Part shown: positions 22,959-34,445 of the stretch, one piece after another
How the letters are laid out: each line of letters starts with the position of its first letter
Numbering within the stretch: position 1 is the first letter of the stretch
NCBI GenBank assembly: GCA_024734495.1
Contig: JALMQS010000618.1
Coordinates: forward strand, 248,001 to 312,000
Reading direction: 5' to 3'
DNA: 64,000 nt
Source: Forficula auricularia
Taxonomy: Eukaryota > Arthropoda > Insecta > Dermaptera > Forficulidae
Program-made: the position numbers and the translations under genes
The notes under the pieces: generated by a model
What the model was told of the DNA's origin: nothing
Seen by the model: the letters and a program-made list of their open reading frames with translations, nothing else
Databases searched by the model: none

Positions 22959-23225
22959 CAGTGGCGTAGCCAGAAAATTTTTATGGGGGGGGGGCGGGTT
23001 CAATCCACAAAGAAAAATATTTGGTGGGAATTGTTTTATTAAAACAAATAGGTACTTCAAAAAATTAAAAAAGAACATAAGTAATTCTTGATTAAACTAT
23101 GGAATATATTGAATTATGGTTAGTTTGCCATAAGAAACGGTTTGTCGTTGCCGTTACTCATCCCATAAGACCAGCCCTTGAGGGGGGGGGGTCAGAAGCC
23201 CCTTCCCCCCGTAGCTACGTCCCTG
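22959..23225. mobile_element. hAT-type MITE with G-rich ends
   Basis: Inverted ends CAGTGGCGTAGCCAG / TAGCTACGTCCCTG flanked by an 8-bp duplication with one mismatch (CTTAGAAT 22951-22958, CTCAGAAT 23226-23233). Runs of G (22984-22993, 23180-23190) follow each end, typical for this kind of element. Confidence 0.8.
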
Positions 23226-23233
23226 CTCAGAAT

Positions 23234-24450
23234 GAACTCTGATTTGCAATTATTATTTCTGAGTGTTTTTTTTTTAAAATATAGATACATATAATTTTTT
23301 GATTGATATAACTGAATTTTTTCTCCAGTGAAAGAATTGTTAACGTAATAACTAAATTCTGGAACCAATTATTCAATAATCAATTTCCAAACAACAAAAT
23401 AAATCCGATTACGTAGCAATAAATGTATTTTGTGTTGTATATAGAGTGCTAATAACAAATTCTTCTGTCATAATTTCAAAGTCACCCGACACTACCAAAA
23501 TCTAAATGGCCCATTAATATGGGTAACGCGAGAATCTTTTTTTTTTTGAAAATGTGTAGGCGATTGAGCGCGCACAGGTAGCCGTTTCGAGATGAGTAAA
23601 AAAAAAACTGTGTATAAAAGTGAGTGTGAGCGAGGCTTTGTTTGTGGTGAGGGACCACCCAGGAATTCGTGACCACCGTAGAGCGGTTTGAGACGCCCGG
23701 GACCTGAAATCCCAAGTACCGGTAGCGCCCTTGCCCCGTCCCGACTGTCTTCTCAAATATTAACGAGGAATTTATCATTCATTTTATGTCCAAACACTTT
23801 TTTTCCACTTCTGCTTGTTTGTCTCACTCGGAGTCACTTCGCTGTTTTCGAGGATTTTACGATTCTTGAACATCGGCGGGATGTCCAAAAAATTTAATCA
23901 AAATAACGATAGAGAATTTATTAAACGAAAATTTAGGGGAAATTTAACGATTTTGGATAGTTTTCACGTAAATATTTGACACTTTTATTAAACAAGATGG
24001 GTTACCTTATGCAGTGGAATACCCGCTTCATTCGTAATAAATGTTAAGTGTCTATTTAGTAGATTCTCCAGAAGCTTCTCCTTACCTGAAAAGAAAAAAT
24101 TTCATTGCCAAATTCTAATAAAAAGTCAATTTAATATAAATACAAAAAACGACTAATTTTAATAATTTAATAATAATACTTATATTAATATAAAAACATT
24201 TACTACCAAATTCTATTAAAAATCAATTAATTAAAAATACAAAAAAATTTATTTAAATAATATTAATTTAAAAATTATTTATATTAAGGCTGGAAACATA
24301 TTGGGAGGAGAGCAAAGAAGTGAGCAAAGCTGGGGAAAACAAACTTATTTAACTTTTTTATTTATGCTCTCTACTCAGTTCATTTATAGCATCGTCTTGT
24401 AGAGACCTGAACATTGAATTTAAGAGGATTGAAGTTTTTGAAAACAGAAT
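23234..24450. other. Intergenic DNA with GC-rich segment at 23630-23880
   Basis: GACCACCGTAGAGCGGTTTG followed by GGGACCTGAAATCCC resembles a tRNA-type box A/box B pair, so a SINE head is possible. Overlapping 69-98-aa ORFs here look like by-products of the local GC content. Confidence 0.35.
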
Positions 24451-24454
24451 GGTA

Positions 24455-24685
24455 TGTGAATTGAATTCAATTTTGATGAGGCAGTTCAAGGTTCAAAAAA
24501 GAGAGAAAATTATATTTATCTTTTTATTCAAAACCGACGTTTCGGAGACTCTCAACCTTACAAAACCCCGAAGAAGGAGGGAAAAAGACTCCGAAAAGGC
24601 GGTTTTGAATAAATAGATAGATATAATTTTCTCTTTTTGAACTTTGTACCGGCTCATCAAAATCAATTCAATTGAATTCAAGTAT
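24455..24685. mobile_element. Inverted repeat with degenerate hammerhead-like motif
   Basis: Arms of about 100 nt on each side of about 24560 are inverted copies; the outer ends read TTGAATTCAATT and the inner ends read CCGACGTTTCGGAG / CTCCGAAAAGGCGG. Stem I AAAACC:GGTTTT is perfect (24562-24567, 24601-24606), but the core is CCGAAGA instead of CTGAAGA and GAAAAGGC instead of GAAACGTC, so catalysis is unlikely. Same family as 57589-57975. Confidence 0.5.
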
Positions 24686-24864
24686 GTTTGTTTGTAATGA
24701 TTTTTGCAAACTTTTTCGTTGGGGTAATATTAATACCTAATTCAATTAATTAAATAATTTTACAAGAAATAAATTAGAGAGAATTTATTTTACAAATAAA
24801 GACTTTAACAAACCTAAGATAGGCTTTTCTACACGGTCTACAGTTCAATAAATAACCACTACCC

Positions 24865-25522
24865 GTTTATGCAATGTTATTTTTATTTATTTCATTAGGC
24901 CAAAAATACAGTCCACGTCCGATTTCGTTTCTGAAATGTTCATATTATTTGTATGTAAGAAGAAAAAATACTTTCCGCAGTTGTAATGTAATAAATAAAC
25001 TATCATATGTAGGTACTTGTACTTATAATACAAATTTTACAATAGTCAAAAATTTGAGTTAAAAAAACCATTTTTTTTACCAAATTTTGTTTTTTCGAAT
25101 CTTTATTAATAACATCAAGTTGTTATCTGGTGACAATAGAAAAAGAATAAATTAAAAATTGACTCCGTTGCTTGATTCAAATATGTTTATTTAGGTCCGA
25201 AAAGCTCTGGACTGAAGATGAATGCAATGTATTCAAAAAAAGCTTCGTATAAATAAAAATATTTAAAACAAGCGGGAGATATAATCTTTGATTTATTCGT
25301 TTTAATAAAGGCGTTTGTAGCTGCTAAGAAAGGATGAATGGATAAAAATCCATATTCTTAAACTAAATTCTAGTAAAGCGGAATAGATTTATTTTGCCGA
25401 CATTATCTTCATCTGATATTTTTATAAAGCGAAGAGAAAGTTATTATTAAAAATCAGACAGCCATACTTTCATAGAAATTATACTTTTTCTTATTAATTA
25501 AATTATCTCAGATGGGACGAAA
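24865..25522. repeat. Large tandem duplication, unit A
   Basis: Same order of motifs as unit B: TAGGCCAAAAATACAGTCCAC, TTGTAATGTAATAAATAAAC, AACATCAAGTTGTTATCTGG, GCTAAGAAAGGATGAATGG and CTCAGATGGGACGAAA. No conserved reading frame; the short ORFs in both are chance. Confidence 0.8.
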
Positions 25523-25619
25523 ACTATTCTATTCAAATTGTGCTCAAATGGGCCCCTATGGAGAAAGTTTTGGGGTAGTTCTGATTTTTGCATATATATG
25601 TTTTCTGCGGCGCTGAATT

Positions 25620-26220
25620 CAAGTCTTTTATTTATTTCCTTAGGCCAAAAATACAGTCCACATCCGATTTCGTTTCTTAAATGTTCATATTTGAATGTAA
25701 GAAGATTAAATACTTTCCGGAGTTGTAATGTAATAAATAAACATATCAAATGTAGGTACTTGCACTTATAATACCTACAAATTTTACAATAGTCTAAAAT
25801 TTGAGGCAAAATTTTATTAAAAATTATTTTTTACCAAGTTTTGCTTTTCAAATCTTTATAACATCAAGTTTTTATCTGGTGACAATTGATAAAGAATAAA
25901 TTAAAAATTGTATCCTTTGCTTGATTTAAATATGTTTATTTATACGAAGGTCTTTTTTGAAGGCATTGATTTATTCGTTTTAATAAAGTCGTTTGTAGCT
26001 ACTAAGAAAGGATGAATGGATAAAAATCCATATTCTTAAACTAAATTCTAGTAAAACGGAATAGATTTATTTTGCTGACATTATCTTCATCTGATATTTT
26101 TATAAAGCGAACGGAAAATTATTATTATTATTATTATTATTAAAAATCAGGCAGCCATATTTTCATAGAAATTATACTTTTTCTTATTATTTAGATTTTC
26201 TCAGATGGGACGAAAAAAAC
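25620..26220. repeat. Large tandem duplication, unit B
   Basis: Second copy of 24865-25522, about 50 bp shorter, separated by a unique 97-nt spacer. It has gained an (ATT)n run at 26122-26145. Visible divergence suggests an old event. Confidence 0.8.
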
Positions 26221-26759
26221 AAACAAACAAACCTATAAGTGATTATCAAATAATAGTAAGAATAGAGATGTCACAATAGAGTCATTTATAAATGTCATGT
26301 CCAAAATGTCTTATTTCTTGAAATTTTTTTTAATAACAAGAATACCATTATAATTGGCATTTTTATTTACGCATTTTATCGCCATTTTGGAAAAATGATA
26401 ATTTCAAATAAATGACAAAGATGAAAAATATATTAAAGAAAACGTCATTTTTTTCTTCTTCTTTTACTTTTTGTCTCATTATTAAGGTTTTACTTTGAGT
26501 GATGAGGCGACGGGTGACATGAGCTCTTTATCAGCCGCTTGATGAATTTTAATTGAGCCCTGTCGCGATTGTTCCAACCAGCATGACTTTTTGTTTAATG
26601 GCTTTGTTACTTGCGATCAATCACATCAACGCCAATAGAAAAGTATTCTTGGGTGACAAAGATTGGTTTTAAAATGAGATGTTGTCATGAAGAGAGTAAA
26701 AGTATTATTTTTTCAATTTTCTCTATAAAATCATTTAAATTCCAATTAATTAGGAAAGG
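26221..26759. other. Intergenic DNA, possible conserved element
   Basis: 26450-26650 is of normal complexity (GATGAGGCGACGGGTGACATG, CCTGTCGCGATTGTTCC, TAATTGAGC, GCGATCAATCACATC) without ORF or repeat partner. Confidence 0.35.
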
Positions 26760-26915
26760 TTTATTCGTAAAGAGAAATCAATAACGTTGTTTTCTGCTTG
26801 ATGCAAATAAACATATATGTTGTATATATTTTCTTTGTTTGAGACTATAGTTTTAATTAGAAATATTTTATCATAAAGAGAAACAAAGAGGTTGTCTGTA
26901 AATAAACATACACAC
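26760..26915 (+). repeat. Dispersed 50-nt repeat, two copies in tandem
   Basis: AGAGAAATCAATAACGTTG..TGCTTGATGCAAATAAACAT with the linked GACTATAGTTTT, then a second AGAGAAACAAAGAGGTTGTC..GTAAATAAACATA. Confidence 0.55.
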
Positions 26916-26919
26916 TTAT

Positions 26920-27305
26920 AATGTAAAGAAAATTTTGAATTTTTTTAGAAACTTTTTAAAATTTAAAATATAAAATACTAGGTAGGTTTTACAAAAATAA
27001 AAAAAGCTTGTCTAGCACGACTCAGTGTCCTCTGTGAACTCTTGAAGATGGGCTTATACCCCGAAATATATATAGAGTCGTGCTAAACAAGCATCTGATC
27101 TTTTATTTTTGTGAAACCTACCTAGTATTTTTATATTTTAAATAAAGTTTCTAAAAATTTTTCAAAATTTTCCTTACTTTATGTGCTAAACAAGCTTCTG
27201 ATCTTTTATTTTTGTGAAACCTACCTAGTGTTTTATATTTTAAATTTAAAAAGTTTCAAAAAATTTTTCAAAATTTTCTTTACTTTATTTAAAATGTTTC
27301 ACCAA
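26920..27305. mobile_element. Inverted repeat element with hammerhead-like centre, plus tandem extra arm
   Basis: 26920-27022 and 27074-27180 are inverted arms sharing CACGACTC, AAGATCAGA and CTAGGTAGGTTT motifs. A third copy of the right arm follows in tandem at 27181-27300. The centre has TTGAAGA, a GGG/CCC stem and GAAATAT, resembling a worn hammerhead core flanked by ACTC/GAGT. Related copies: 36945-37190 and, remnant, 49255-49420. Confidence 0.5.
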
Positions 27306-27374
27306 GAAGCGACACTTTTCCTTAACAAAAAAAATACACACATATATATCAAATATATAATATATATATATGTA

Positions 27375-27470
27375 TCAGTATAGCGTGTGGTCCAAGGATG
27401 GTGTGGATGCGGCGGCGCATCCCTAAAATTTCAAACATTTAGAGTATTTTCATAAATATATGAGGTCAAC
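27375..27470. repeat. Solo transposon end (CAGT..GCGTGTGGTCC)
   Basis: CAGTATAGCGTGTGGTCCAAGG, GATGCGGCGGCGCATCC, AAATTTC. The same end is at 52735-52835 (CAGTGACGTGCGGTCCATGG, GATGCGGCG). CAGTGNCGTGCGGTC is a hAT-like terminus; the opposite ends were not found. Confidence 0.45.
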
Positions 27471-27619
27471 TTCAAAATTTCAGAGGATCTTTAAATTTTC
27501 AAATTATTATTCGTTATTTCAAATATTTCTACCATATTTATTCTGAAAAGTATGTATATTGTGGTTCTCGAAATGAAATAAAATAGTTTAAAGGGGCAAT
27601 TAAAATGAATGATTTTACC

Positions 27620-27735
27620 CAAAAGGGTGCGATTAGAAGGTTTGAAGTCCCTGCCTGGTATATATTCCAGTTCAAGCATGTCAAAGACAAGTCTTGACCA
27701 GTTTTAGTCGAATAAAAATTGTTCTCGCTGAGGAA
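27620..27735. repeat. Dispersed 105-nt repeat, copy 2
   Basis: GGTGCGATTAGAAGGTTTGA, AGTCCCTGCCTGG, CAGTTCAAGCATGTC, ATAAAAATTGTTCTCGCTGA; lacks the short GCAG insertion of copy 1. Confidence 0.6.
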
Positions 27736-29109
27736 CTATTAAAGGAATAAATAAAGATGATTCGGGAATCTTTAGACTAATCCGTTTCTAACAACTCAAT
27801 ATATAAGATCGGAAATAACTAAGAATGTCTAGACAAGTCATAGCTTGTTTATAGCAATAGAATTAGTAGAAATTTAAGATTTTCTTATTGAACAGGCTGA
27901 TTCATTTTAAAAGATGGTCGATATCCATCTCAGGGACTGTTGAGTTTAGGTCACAAGATTTAATTTCTGATCCTACCCTCTATCACACAAAGCAGTATCC
28001 GTTTATTATAAAGGTTTATTGTTAATTAACAAATTCATTTTATTTATTTATTTAATTAGTTATCCAAATATATTTTTTGATCTGATCTAAGGAAAATCTT
28101 TAATAAAATATTGACCATATTTTTCCTATTCTTAACGAATATAGCCGTTACGATTCTAGTTAAGTTGAGGGTCGCATCTCTATATATTCCCACCCCTATC
28201 TTTAGTCCATTTTAATAAAAAAATCAATCCAATGGGATGTGATGAACTTGGGAATTTTTAATAGTCATAGGGAAAAACATTAAATTCGCAATTATTAACC
28301 CCGTGTTATATATCGCATGTATTAATTATTTTTGTTAGACACATTAGAGGCTATCTATAATATTTTTGGTGCTCTCAATTCTTCCTATCTCTGTAATAAT
28401 TTATTAGTAATATAACTTTTTAAATTTTAAAATATTTATTTTTCTATAGAGACTCACTTTTCTGAGTGTTGGATATTTGTCAAAGTGAACAGGAATAACT
28501 TCGTTAAACTTGACAAAAAAGTGCCAGAATAAAGATAAAATATTAACAGAACTCTCCATTACTTTGTCAAATTCCTCAATAATGGCCGAAAAAAACCTTT
28601 TAGAAGGTAGATATAAATTCATAAAAACGTTCAATGCTCACGTACGCTATATACCTTTTTCATTTATTTTTATTTTGTTTAGAGAGAGTTAGCAAGATGT
28701 GTAGCTCTCTCTCTCTCTCTGTTGAATATTATTATATCCATCCCAAACCTAGGGAACAACATACACATAGATGTAAATGTTTCATTATTCAAAGTTAATT
28801 AGTGGCAGAAACGGTCAGATAGAGAAAAGGGGAGACCAACCGACATACAGACAGACATACATACATTCGGTGTCGTTGTTAATAGAGTTTTTCTTCTAGT
28901 TGCTAAAAATACATTTAAATGTTGTTGAAAACGAATTAAAAAAATAAAAAGAGACGGTAAAATCAATAATGAATGAATAAATAATTGTTTTTGATAAATA
29001 AATCAAGTTTTTTTTTTTTAATTTAGAATTTTTGTATTTTAAATGAAATCGAATTGTGTATTTCAATTTTAGATTATTTTGCTTAAATGTAGGTATATTT
29101 TGAAAAAGT
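27736..29109. other. AT-rich intergenic DNA
   Basis: A (TC)n run at 28708-28720 and CAGACAGACATACATACATT at 28848. No gene. Confidence 0.55.
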
Positions 29110-29372
29110 AGTGAAGAAAAAAAATACTGTAACAGGAATAGTAGGTAAATGGACAAAATTAAAAACTCAGATTAAATGGGCCAGAAGTTTCGTAAATTTA
29201 TTTTGACTTCCTCAGTGGCCCATCTTTTTCACTCTTGTCTTAAAACACAGAGTTATTATTAAATCAGCCACTGAAGAAGTCAAAATAAATTGACGAAACA
29301 TCTGCCCCATTAAATAAAAACTCTCTGTTTTTAATTTTGTCCAATTTCTTGCTATTTCTGTTACTAAATTTA
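29110..29372. mobile_element. Inverted repeat with two hammerhead-like motifs (Penelope-like fragment)
   Basis: Two arms (about 29110-29225 and 29266-29372) are inverted copies that each contain the same motif family as 58281 and 63599. The outward flanks share AAAATTAAAAAC and GGACAAAATT sequences. The minus-strand copy (29221 to 29178) folds well. The plus-strand copy (29267-29306) keeps CTGAAGA and GAAACATC but has a weakened stem I. Confidence 0.6.
29178..29221 (-). ncRNA. Hammerhead-ribozyme-like motif (left arm of inverted repeat)
   Basis: Minus strand: GGCCA, CTGAGGA, stem II GTCA..TTAC (one mismatch), GAAACTTC, TGGCC. Stem I GGCCA:TGGCC is perfect. The core is intact. The two bases in the minimal helix III loop differ from other copies, which is tolerated. 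Confidence 0.55.
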
Positions 29373-29868
29373 CTGTGGATGCGAATGATACAAAAAAATA
29401 CTTTTTTCTAAATTTAACATATAAAAAAAAATCAAATTTCAATTTCAAAATCAATTTTATTCTTAAATAGTCTCAACGATCTCCTAGATTGAATTCTTTT
29501 AAAATTAATCAAAAAACTAAAATATTTCACCATTATATACACACACATATTTATAAAATAAATACAAATCTTTTAAAAAACAATCTTTAAACGATTAATA
29601 AAAGCCAAATGTTTCTAGAGAATTTTTCTTTTTGCCAATGAAAAAATTTCTCTTATTTCTCTTAGAAAAACAAATAGTTTAGCAGAAGAAGGAACTTTCT
29701 ACGGCTTTTCGTTCTTAAGTCATCGTGGGTATCTGAACCAGACACACAGACAGAAAAAAAACATGTTTCAGACATTTTTAAACACAATGTGTAAATAAAT
29801 AAATAAATAAATACATTTTTCGTGAATTCAATAGCAGGTTCGCCCAGCATGCAAATATACAGGATCTC

Positions 29869-30160
29869 TACAAAAGCTTCCTCGGAGGGAGAGTGAGCTA
29901 TTTTTTTATTTTAAGAGAGGCTGGACAAAAAATGTCTGATTAAGCAAATAAAAAATAAAAAATATATTTTATACATCTATAATATTATTATTGACTCAAT
30001 GATATATACTCAATGATACTTACAAAAGCTTCGTCAGAGGGCGAGTGAGCTATTTTTTTATTTTGAATGATAAGAGGCTGGACAAAACATGTCTGATTAA
30101 AAAAATAAAAAATATTCTATACATCTATAATATTATTATCGACTCAATGATATATATGAA
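29869..30160. repeat. Two-unit tandem duplication, about 152-bp period
   Basis: Units start ACAAAAGCTTCCTCGGAGGG (29869) and ACAAAAGCTTCGTCAGAGGG (30022) and both end near ACTCAATGATATATA. No coding potential. Confidence 0.75.
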
Positions 30161-32908
30161 TTGAAAGTTTCTTTTTGCCAAGAGTAGTAGAATTTTTATA
30201 AATTAAAAGAGACAACAAAGGGTGTGTCTTCTGGTGGAAAAATAATTTTTTTAATTTATTTACTTATAACGAGACTATAGTTTCGAGGGTTTTGCCCTCT
30301 TGATCAGTCTATTACAATTGATTTACAGGAATTGATGTGAGAAAGTTAGTTTTACACGTGGTCTGGGTAAATCATGCTTCGCCATTTATACTGTTTCATT
30401 TTTTTGGCTGTAGTTGGCGGTATTGGAGTTTTTATTTGCGCGGCTATTTTTAAGATACGACTTTCCGAAAGTTCGATTTTCCGATTTAAGAATTTTTCTG
30501 GTGAGTTATTTTATGTATATGTCTTTTATTGTCTCCTTTAATGATATATATGGTTTAAGAATTTGGGCACGGTTTTAGACCTCCTTGCGATTGAACTTCT
30601 TTGATTTGATAGAATATATTTATAAAGAAAGAGAGATAAAAACTTTTTATACACATAGGCCTATATATTGTTTTAAATGAATGGGAAAAACATTTTTTTT
30701 ATTTTATTTATGGGTTTTCTTTTTTGAGGTTTCTTCTGGGAATGCTTCATATATCAAAATGTAAAAATTCCCGATAACATTCTATTTATTATGTAGAAAT
30801 TTATTTTTTCCGCCTATCTGTCGTCAAGAGACGTTATCAGCATCCGTTGGGAAATATTTCACCTCTGACGATTGCTTTTTTTTATATTTAGATTTTTATT
30901 TGTTTTTATTTACTCTTCGCGAATATGACTCGTGTCACGCGAAGGGTTGTTTGAATTTTTTTAAAAGAAATATGCCGAGAAAATTTCAATAAGCTTATAT
31001 ACGGGGGTGGAGGTTCCAGTGATCATATCTTGAAAAAGCACTCACTCTAGCTATTTTTTTTTATTAAAATTAATTTTATAAATATTATAATATGTAAATA
31101 GAAGATTAAATGAATGAGATTGTACGGTATGTCTATTTATCAGTACATTTCAAAATATTTGAAATGGAATTTTATCCCGAATTCCTTGTGGGAAAAAAGA
31201 TCAATGGCCTTTAAAATAGTGTGTGTGCACCCTCTTGTGGAGGGGTTGAATTAATTGTTGACTTCTGTCAAAATATAGTTAGAGCAGGATGATTTATGTA
31301 TAAATGGGAATTATAATAAAAAATCTTAAAAATAAAAGAGAAATATTAACATTTTTGGGGAAATCAGAATATGAACCTCAATAGTTCTATGATAACTTTG
31401 AACACCTACCCGTTCTTAGTTAAAGTAAATCAGCTCTAAAGCCTGATAAACTGCAACCACATAAGTTAGAGCCAAAAGGAAGAGCATATTTTTGACTGCT
31501 GCTAAGATGTCCTCTAGCAAAGTTAAACGGACAAACCAGCCACTTCAGAATAATCCAATTCTAGATATTAATTTAATGTCTAATTGGCTGATTGATTAAT
31601 AATGAAAACAAATCAAACTAGCTCGATCGTTGATTGATTGATTATCTCTTTGCTTTTAGAGAGTTGAATTCTCTCCCTGCCTCCAACTTTCCCAAGCCCT
31701 AACCTTCAATTTTTAAAACCCATGTCCACAATTAACTTCACATTCAATCCAACCCCAAGATTTTCAGGAATGTACGAGTCCATTCAGACTCTGGGGTCTC
31801 CTTGGGATCTTGAACCTTCATGCAACTATATTATTAAAAAATTATGTTCAAAAAAGTTCTAGACCTCATAATTTACAATAACAAGCCGCAAAGTACCTAT
31901 CGAAATTCGGAAGAATGTAGAAATTTCATTATAATAAAATGTCCGGACATGGGAAGAGAACCATTATAGCTACTACAAAAGAAAAAGTAACTAGATCATC
32001 ATATCGGTTCTGATTTATCAGAATATTTTATTTACATCTAATATAAACATACTCACCATTTATATAAAATATGTAGTAATAAGGATCGTGACTTAATGAT
32101 TCACCAAAAAAGATATCCCCATAAAAATTCGAAATTAAGCGAAGCATAACAGACTGATTAAATTTGGGGAAAATATTGTATTATAATTAATATTTTAAGG
32201 AAGCAAGTATTATCACTTAAAATTAAAGGATAGGACGTGTTATCTATTCAGAGAAATTCAAATCTAGACACTTCACTAATTAAATGAATCTTCTCAAAAA
32301 TGAGTATATCGTCTCAAGAACATTCATAGTTCGATCTTAAGTAGGTTGCAGCTGTATACTTGTGGAATCGTTGATTTTGGCTAACAGCTGTCTTTGCGGC
32401 CATAGGTAGCTCGGATAACTAAACTGCCGTTAGTTGCTATGTAGGGGTAATTAATAAAAATTAAGAGCTGTCTGTGATAAATTGAAAAGTTGAGTGCTCA
32501 AATTTACTTTACGTAAAAGTCAATATCTGGGGCAAGACTTGTAAGATAGCTTTTTTCTAGTATATTTTTCATCTAATAGTACGTAGTTGTGAGTTCCGAT
32601 CATATTTATCGATATAAAAATACTTTAAGGGAATCAAAATAACACAAACCCTATTAAACGTAAAAAACAATTTCACTAAGTTCACAATGTTTTGATTTTA
32701 CAGAGCGAAAAAAAAATATGTATGTAAAAGTATTTTACTCAATTGTGGGAGGTATGAAACATATTTATAATTACCAAAAACAAAAGCTAAACAATTAAAT
32801 TGCTACTTAAGTATTTTTATAACTAATCGTAAGTTTGAAATTGGGTTATCTCAAATGTAAGAAAATGTTAGTTAATGACTTTTCGCAATAAGCCCACGAT
32901 ATATTATA
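30161..32908. other. AT-rich intergenic DNA
   Basis: Holds the GAGACTATAGTTTCGAGGG motif of the dispersed repeat (30270-30310) and a CTTCGCG/CGCGAAG hairpin (30917-30945). 31380-31440 shares ACCTACCCGTTCTTAGTTAA with 42205-42235. No gene. Confidence 0.5.
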
Positions 32909-33322
32909 TATGTTGCAGCAGTAAAATCCCGTTTATAGTAAGAACGGGTTCTTAGTTAAAACGCGTTTCACTGAATACCTTTGCGGAAACTAGAATTTAC
33001 TGATGTTAGTTGAGTTTGGTCCAAAGGTCTAGAATCTTCATTTTTGATCTTCCGCCTCATTTTGGGTGTTTATTTTCAAAATTTTATAAACGAAAATGTT
33101 AAAAATAGTAATTTTTTATAAAAAATAGCAATTTTTGACATTTTCGTTTAAAAATGTTTGAAAATAAACACTCAAAATGAGCTGGAAGGTCAAAAATGAA
33201 GATTCTAGACCTTTGGACCAAACTCAACTAAATCCTAGTTGCCACAAAGCTATTCAGTGAAACGCGTTATAACTAGTAAGAACCCGTTCTTACTAAAAAC
33301 GGGTTTTTACTGAAACATATAT
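32909..33322. mobile_element. Foldback MITE, copy 1 (AGTAAAAACCCG ends)
   Basis: Arms of about 170 nt: AGTAAAATCCCG, TAAGAACGGGTTCTTA, AACGCGTTTCACTGAATA and CAAAGGTCTAGAAT, mirrored on the right up to GAAACATATA. Centre is a TTTTTATA-rich loop. ATATGTTG is part of the end. TA target is likely but not certain. Confidence 0.75.
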
Positions 33323-33639
33323 TTGTGGATGGAAGTCAAATTGAGTTCAAAATTTGATGAAACACCCATAGTGTAATTCAGGCATTAGAATCGGGGATGA
33401 ATAATCAAAATTTCGAAACAAACTCAAATCAGCTAGATCTCTCTTCAAATTGAATAATTATTTGAAATTTAATTAAAATAAGCAAATATATTTTATTTTA
33501 ATTGTTAAATCATAATGTATTTCATGATTCAATAATTTTTCAAGATTTATCTTTGAAAAATTCTTTTTTAAAATCAAGATGCCAACTACTTAAAGAGTGA
33601 ATTTTTTTTCTCATTAGTAACCCTCTCTTAATTATGATT

Positions 33640-33870
33640 TAATAAATGGCCTAATTGCCCCGGATGTCCTCCTCCCTTTTAAATATTTTGATATCTCCAT
33701 GAGGCGTGATTCAGAGCCCGTCACACAATGGAGCGATTGCCTTTTCTAATGGAGGATTTCAACGAAAGGACGAACGAATCCTTGACTCCTTTCTCACCGT
33801 CCTATCCCTCTCCCTAACGACCGACAAACGCCATTCCATCAAATTATCCTTTTAAAGCGAAAGAAGTAAA
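33640..33870. other. High-complexity island (candidate conserved non-coding element)
   Basis: GGCCTAATTGCCCCGGATGTC, CCATGAGGCGTGATTCAGAG, AATGGAGCGATTGCC and a C-rich stretch stand out from the AT-rich flanks. No ORF, no repeat partner. Confidence 0.35.
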
Positions 33871-34124
33871 AAAAAAAACGTTCCATTTTTCATTCTATTA
33901 TCTAATTCTATTAATTATATTTGACAATCATATGAAAAAATAGAAGAAGCAGGATCCTTACCGAGGAAAATATACCCTGGGAATAAGGGTAGATTTTTCT
34001 TAGTATCAATTAGGTATCTACAAATTACAGAGTTCAAAAAATGTTTTATAAAATTTCTGAAATAAACGATTTACGTCACAAATCTGCTCATTCGAACTTT
34101 TTACTGGAGGAAAACACTGTTTAA

Positions 34125-34445
34125 AGACTAGTTTACACGGGCTTAGTACTAAGCATTAGTACAAACCATTCTTACTAATTCTGTGTGTGTAAACACACAA
34201 TATACATGGTTAGTATTAGTAGAGTGGCAAATGCGAGTGAATAGAATGGTTTCTATTTACTAATGGCAAGTAGTTTCCACTACCACATATATTGACAACT
34301 CGAATTGCCATCTTGCAGCTTTCACTATACACTAATTAAAGTGGTTAGAAGAGACGTGTGAACCACTACTAATCAGTTAGTCTGCTAAGTGCTTAGTAAA
34401 TGTAATGATACTAATGGCAAGTACTAAGCCCGTGTAAACTAGGCT
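34125..34445. mobile_element. MITE with AGNCTAGTTTACACGGGC ends, probably PIF/Harbinger
   Basis: Ends AGACTAGTTTACACGGGC / GCCCGTGTAAACTAGGCT flanked by TAA and GAA (one mismatch). The interior carries many short direct and inverted ACTAATGGCAAGTA / CACTACTAAT repeats, the subterminal binding-site pattern of such elements. Confidence 0.65.

Noticed and set aside
24865..26220. Paralogous small protein genes (ORFs at 24874 and 25538 share peptides)
   Set aside because: The shared peptides are explained by the DNA duplication; frames are not kept over the rest of the unit and many AT-driven stops occur.
30270..30310. Hammerhead ribozyme on the minus strand
   Set aside because: GAGGG/CCCTC stem and GAAAC are present, but the core reads CTGATCA, with the essential G replaced by C, and stem I does not form properly.
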